Shown here piece by piece: positions 5,822 to 9,088 of a DNA stretch of 9,088 nucleotides. The stretch spans positions 1 through 9,088 of the forward strand of contig JAGZJD010000081.1 of the NCBI GenBank assembly GCA_018365895.1, in the 5' to 3' direction. Source of the DNA: Lachnospiraceae bacterium. GTDB lineage: Bacteria; Bacillota_A; Clostridia; Lachnospirales; Lachnospiraceae. A program made the translations under genes and the position numbers. The notes under the pieces were generated by a model. The model was given only the letters and a program-made list of their open reading frames with translations. It had not been told where the DNA came from and did not search any database. Position 1 is the first letter of the stretch; every line of letters starts with the position of its first letter.

Positions 5822-8524
5822 GTGAGTGAGAATAATCTTATGGCTGATAAACTTTTGAAAGCGATTCAAGAGGAAGAACGAGATAAAGCCAGAGGACGTT
5901 TGAAAATATTTTTTGGATATGCCGCCGGAGTTGGAAAAACCTATGCTATGCTGAAAGCGGCTCATGAGGCAAAGCAGCGTGGAATTGATGTGATTGCTGG
6001 ATATATCGAACCTCATGCACGACCAAAAACAGCTGCTCTTTTGCCTGGTCTGGAAGTGCTTCCGAGTAAAAGTGTTCCATACAACGGGATTACCCTCCGG
6101 GAATTTGATATTGATGCAGCCCTTCAAAGAAAGCCGCAGTTGATTCTTGTAGATGAGCTGGCTCATACAAATGCCGACGGCAGCCGCCATGCAAAACGCT
6201 ATCAGGATATAAAAGAGCTGTTATATGCCGGAATTGATGTGTATACTACAGTCAATGTACAACATATCGAAAGTCTGAATGATATGGTTGCTTCTATTAC
6301 CGGCGTTTTTGTGCGTGAACGCATCCCTGACTCCATTTTCGATCAGGCTGATCAGGTAGAGCTTGTGGATATTGAACCTCAGGAGCTGATCGAACGGTTG
6401 AAAGAGGGAAATGTTTATCGGGAATCCCAGGCAAAGCGGGCAGTAAATAACTTTTTTACTGTAGAAAATTTAACAGCCCTTCGGGAAATTGCACTGCGCC
6501 GCTGTGCAGATCGGGTAAATATCCTGACTGAAAACAGCAGAATCAAAAGTCATGGTGATTATCATACTGATGAGCATATTCTTGTGTGTCTTTCTTCCTC
6601 TCCCTCCAACGCAAAATTAATCCGGACTGCCGCAAGAATGGCAAATGCTTTCCGCAGTGATTTTACGGCATTATTTGTAGAAACACCAGCTTTTTCTGCT
6701 ATGAAAGCGGAAGATAAAAAAAGACTTCAGGATAATGTGCATCTTGCCAGACAATTAGGGGCAAAGATAGAAACTGTATATGGCGATGATATTCCCTTAC
6801 AAGTTGCAGAATTTGCGAGACTTTCCGGTGTATCAAAAATTGTGATTGGACGAAGTGTAGCTGCGAAAAAGCATTTATTCAGCAAACCTACACTGACAGA
6901 AAAGCTGATTGCCCATGCCCCCAATTTAGATGTGCATATTATTCCCGATACAACTTCTCCCCATGTTTCCTACTATGCAAAAAAATCAAAAGGAATCAGG
7001 CGTCTGGTATTTTCTCCAGCCGATCTTGCAAAAAGTATCGGCATTTTGATTGCTACAACCGGCATCGGGTTTCTGTTTCAGAAATTAGGGTTTGCCGAAG
7101 CTAATATCATTACGGTGTATGTCCTAGGAGTGCTGCTTACTTCGGCTATCACAACACACCGGATTTACAGTCTCATTTCTTCCATCGTGAGCGTTTTGCT
7201 ATTTAATTTTTTGTTTACCGTTCCGAGATTTTCATTGGAAGCATACGATCAGGGATATCCAGTTACCTTTATTATCATGTTTCTTGCGGCATTCCTGACA
7301 GGTTCCCTTGCCACACAACTCAAGAATCATGCAAAACAATCCGCACAGGCTGCATATCGTACCAAGGTTTTATTTGACACGAATCAGATTTTGCAGCAGG
7401 AAAAAAATCAGGAGGATATTATTTCTGCCACATCAAGGCAGCTTGTCAAGCTGCTTGGGAGGGGGATTGTGTTTTATCCTGTAGAAAATGGCTTGCTTGG
7501 AGAAGCACGTACTTTTTCACCGGACGGGAATGTCTTGGATAACAGCTGCCTATCTGTAAATGAAAAAGGGGTGGCAAAGTGGGTTTTGAAAAACAACAAA
7601 CATGCAGGTGCTACCACAGATACACTTTCTGATGCAAAATGCCTTTATCTTGCTGTCCGGATTATGGACAGAGTGTACGGTGTGGTGGGAATCGTCATTG
7701 GCGAACAGCCTCTGGATGCTTTTGAGAACAGTATTTTGCTTTCGATTCTTGGTGAGTGTGCAATGTCACTGGAAAATGAGAAAAACGCCAGAGAGAAAGA
7801 GGAAGCGGCAATTCTTGCCAAAAATGAACAGCTTCGGGCAAATCTTCTACGGGCGATTTCCCATGACCTTCGCACTCCCCTGACTTCTATTTCCGGCAAT
7901 GCCAGCAATCTTTTGTCAAACGGAAAATTCTTTGACGAAGATACCAAGCTCCAGCTATACACCGATATTTACGACGATTCCATGTGGTTGATTAATCTTG
8001 TGGAAAATCTTCTCGCCGTTACTCGGATAGAGGAAGGGCGGCTGAATATTCGTGCGTCTGCAAATTTGATAGATGAAGTAATTGCGGAGGCATTGCACCA
8101 TGTAAATCGTAAAAGTGTAGAGCATTGCATTTCGGTAAAACATGAAGAAGATTTTATCCTTGCTAAAATAGACGCCAGACTGATCGTTCAGGTCATTATC
8201 AATATTGTAGACAATGCCATTAAGTATACTCCAAAAAGCTCGCATATTCAGATAAAAACAAGGAAGCAAGACGAGCATGTAATTGTTACTGTAGCAGATG
8301 ATGGGGAAGGAATTCCAGATGAGCTGAAACCGAAAGTGTTCGATATGTTTTATAGTGGTGCGAATAAGATTGCAGACAGCCGGCGTAGCTTAGGATTGGG
8401 ACTGTCGTTGTGCAAATCGATTATCCTTGCACATGGCGGTACAATTTCTGTTTCCGATAACATACCACATGGAACAGTGTTTACATTCACATTACCTGCT
8501 GAGGAGGCGCAAATACATGAATAA
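5822..8524 (+). CDS. kdpD: KdpD, membrane sensor histidine kinase for K+ limitation
   Basis: The 900-residue protein matches E. coli KdpD in length (894) and layout. The N-terminal KdpD domain has Walker A GYAAGVGKT (32-40) and Walker B LILVDELAHTN (107-117). A universal-stress-protein domain covers about 250-375. Four membrane spans lie at about 402-421, 427-444, 450-465 and 479-497. A GAF-like region follows (about 515-650), then the kinase: H-box AISHDLRTPLTS with phosphoacceptor His681, N-box NIVDNAIKYTP (794-804), G1 DDGEGIP and G2 GLGLGLSL. Inside the stress-protein domain, SSS (258-260) is followed after exactly 20 residues by FTALF (281-285), close to the SxS-X20-FTAxY c-di-AMP signature of S. 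aureus KdpD. The GTG start at 5822 is chosen because AGAGGTGAG (5808-5816) lies just ahead; ATG 5840 has no such site. KdpD autophosphorylates and passes phosphate to KdpE; the 3' end overlaps kdpE by 8 bases. Confidence 0.97.
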   Translation: MSENNLMADKLLKAIQEEERDKARGRLKIFFGYAAGVGKTYAMLKAAHEAKQRGIDVIAGYIEPHARPKTAALLPGLEVLPSKSVPYNGITLREFDIDAALQRKPQLILVDELAHTNADGSRHAKRYQDIKELLYAGIDVYTTVNVQHIESLNDMVASITGVFVRERIPDSIFDQADQVELVDIEPQELIERLKEGNVYRESQAKRAVNNFFTVENLTALREIALRRCADRVNILTENSRIKSHGDYHTDEHILVCLSSSPSNAKLIRTAARMANAFRSDFTALFVETPAFSAMKAEDKKRLQDNVHLARQLGAKIETVYGDDIPLQVAEFARLSGVSKIVIGRSVAAKKHLFSKPTLTEKLIAHAPNLDVHIIPDTTSPHVSYYAKKSKGIRRLVFSPADLAKSIGILIATTGIGFLFQKLGFAEANIITVYVLGVLLTSAITTHRIYSLISSIVSVLLFNFLFTVPRFSLEAYDQGYPVTFIIMFLAAFLTGSLATQLKNHAKQSAQAAYRTKVLFDTNQILQQEKNQEDIISATSRQLVKLLGRGIVFYPVENGLLGEARTFSPDGNVLDNSCLSVNEKGVAKWVLKNNKHAGATTDTLSDAKCLYLAVRIMDRVYGVVGIVIGEQPLDAFENSILLSILGECAMSLENEKNAREKEEAAILAKNEQLRANLLRAISHDLRTPLTSISGNASNLLSNGKFFDEDTKLQLYTDIYDDSMWLINLVENLLAVTRIEEGRLNIRASANLIDEVIAEALHHVNRKSVEHCISVKHEEDFILAKIDARLIVQVIINIVDNAIKYTPKSSHIQIKTRKQDEHVIVTVADDGEGIPDELKPKVFDMFYSGANKIADSRRSLGLGLSLCKSIILAHGGTISVSDNIPHGTVFTFTLPAEEAQIHE

Positions 8525-9088
8525 ACCACTTATTTTAGTTGTGGAAGATGATTCTTCCGTGAAAAATTTGATTACAACCACATTGAAGGCACATGATTAC
8601 CGGCATCTAACGGCTCCCAATGGGAAGGCTGCAATTTTAGAAGCATCTTCCCACAATCCGGATATTGTGCTTTTGGATTTGGGCTTACCGGACATAGACG
8701 GCGTGGATGTGATCAAAAAAATCAGAACATGGTCTAATATGCCAATTATTGTCATTAGCGCAAGGAGCGAAGATACCGATAAGATAGACGCTTTGGATGC
8801 TGGTGCAGATGATTATCTTACAAAACCATTTTCTGTGGAGGAGCTATTGGCTCGCCTTCGTGTTACCCAGCGGAGAATTGCAATGATGGAAAGCGAATCT
8901 TCGGCAGGTGCAGCAGTCTTTTCCAATGGACAGCTTCGGATTGATTATGCCGCTGGATGTGCTTACCTGAATGAGCAGGAATTACATTTGACACCAATTG
9001 AGTATAAACTGTTGTGTATCCTTTCTCAAAATGTGGGAAAGGTTCTGACTCACACCTACATTACACAAAAAATATGGGGGCACAGCTG
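8517..9088 (+). CDS. kdpE: KdpE, OmpR-family response regulator (3' end outside window)
   Basis: ATG 8517 lies inside the end of kdpD (8-base overlap) behind GAGGAGG at 8501-8507, a typical coupled kinase-regulator pair. The 190 visible codons contain a full receiver domain: acidic pocket EDD (10-12), phosphoacceptor Asp54 in VLLDLGLP, switch Ser81 in VISAR, Lys103 in LTKPF. A linker follows, then the start of a winged-helix DNA-binding domain (LTPIEYKLLCILSQNVGKVL, 158-177, and WGHS at the edge). Full-length KdpE proteins are about 225-230 residues, so roughly the last 35-40, including most of the recognition helix and the wing, are missing from the window. Phosphorylated KdpE should activate the kdp promoter, most plausibly through the repeats at 810-862. 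No frameshift or missing catalytic residue is seen. Confidence 0.95.
   Translation, partial: MNKPLILVVEDDSSVKNLITTTLKAHDYRHLTAPNGKAAILEASSHNPDIVLLDLGLPDIDGVDVIKKIRTWSNMPIIVISARSEDTDKIDALDAGADDYLTKPFSVEELLARLRVTQRRIAMMESESSAGAAVFSNGQLRIDYAAGCAYLNEQELHLTPIEYKLLCILSQNVGKVLTHTYITQKIWGHS

Noticed and set aside
5802..5825. Seven-codon ORF (MIRGENL) overlapping the kdpD GTG start by GTGA
   Set aside because: Its upstream purine-rich stretch is a poor RBS and ORFs this short are expected by chance; its codons simply include the kdpD RBS.
7602..7883. 93-codon + strand frame inside kdpD
   Set aside because: Out-of-frame shadow of the GAF-like to kinase region; no RBS and no domain.

Overview
This window carries an almost complete high-affinity potassium uptake operon of the Kdp type, all on the + strand. 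The order is kdpF (1023-1103), kdpA (1125-2888), kdpB (2904-4958), kdpC (4976-5635), kdpD (5822-8524) and kdpE (8517 onward, cut by the window edge). Moderate GC, very strong AGGAGG ribosome binding sites in front of nearly every gene, and Firmicute-style protein variants suggest a clostridial bacterium, most likely Lachnospiraceae or a relative. That placement is inferred from sequence style, not from a database match.

Layout. Bases 1-514 hold broken pieces of a ParB-like and a ParA-like partition protein of the kind carried by clostridial conjugative or integrative elements. They are joined by deletions and frameshifts, so this looks like the scar of a decayed mobile element. At 612-806 lies an intact gene with a strong RBS for a 64-residue membrane protein of unknown function. 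Bases 807-907 are non-coding and contain three near-identical 11-bp direct repeats in helical phase, directly upstream of and overlapping a plausible promoter; this is the best candidate for the KdpE operator and kdp promoter. Two micropeptide genes follow: an unnamed 32-residue single-span peptide (908-1006) and KdpF. The pump genes and the two-component regulator genes come next. Between kdpC and kdpD there are 186 bases with a perfect 15-bp hairpin just downstream of kdpC.

How the parts work together. KdpA binds and passes K+, KdpB hydrolyses ATP, KdpC is the accessory subunit and KdpF a small stabilising peptide. KdpD is a membrane sensor kinase that phosphorylates KdpE, which should activate the promoter at about 848-877. 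KdpD contains a serine-rich motif followed, after exactly 20 residues, by FTALF. This matches the cyclic-di-AMP-binding signature described for Staphylococcus aureus KdpD, except for a final F instead of Y, so control by c-di-AMP is plausible.

The main operon is a known system. The parts that may be under-described are the extra 32-residue micropeptide, the phased operator array, the intercistronic hairpin, the 64-residue membrane protein and the composite mobile-element scar.
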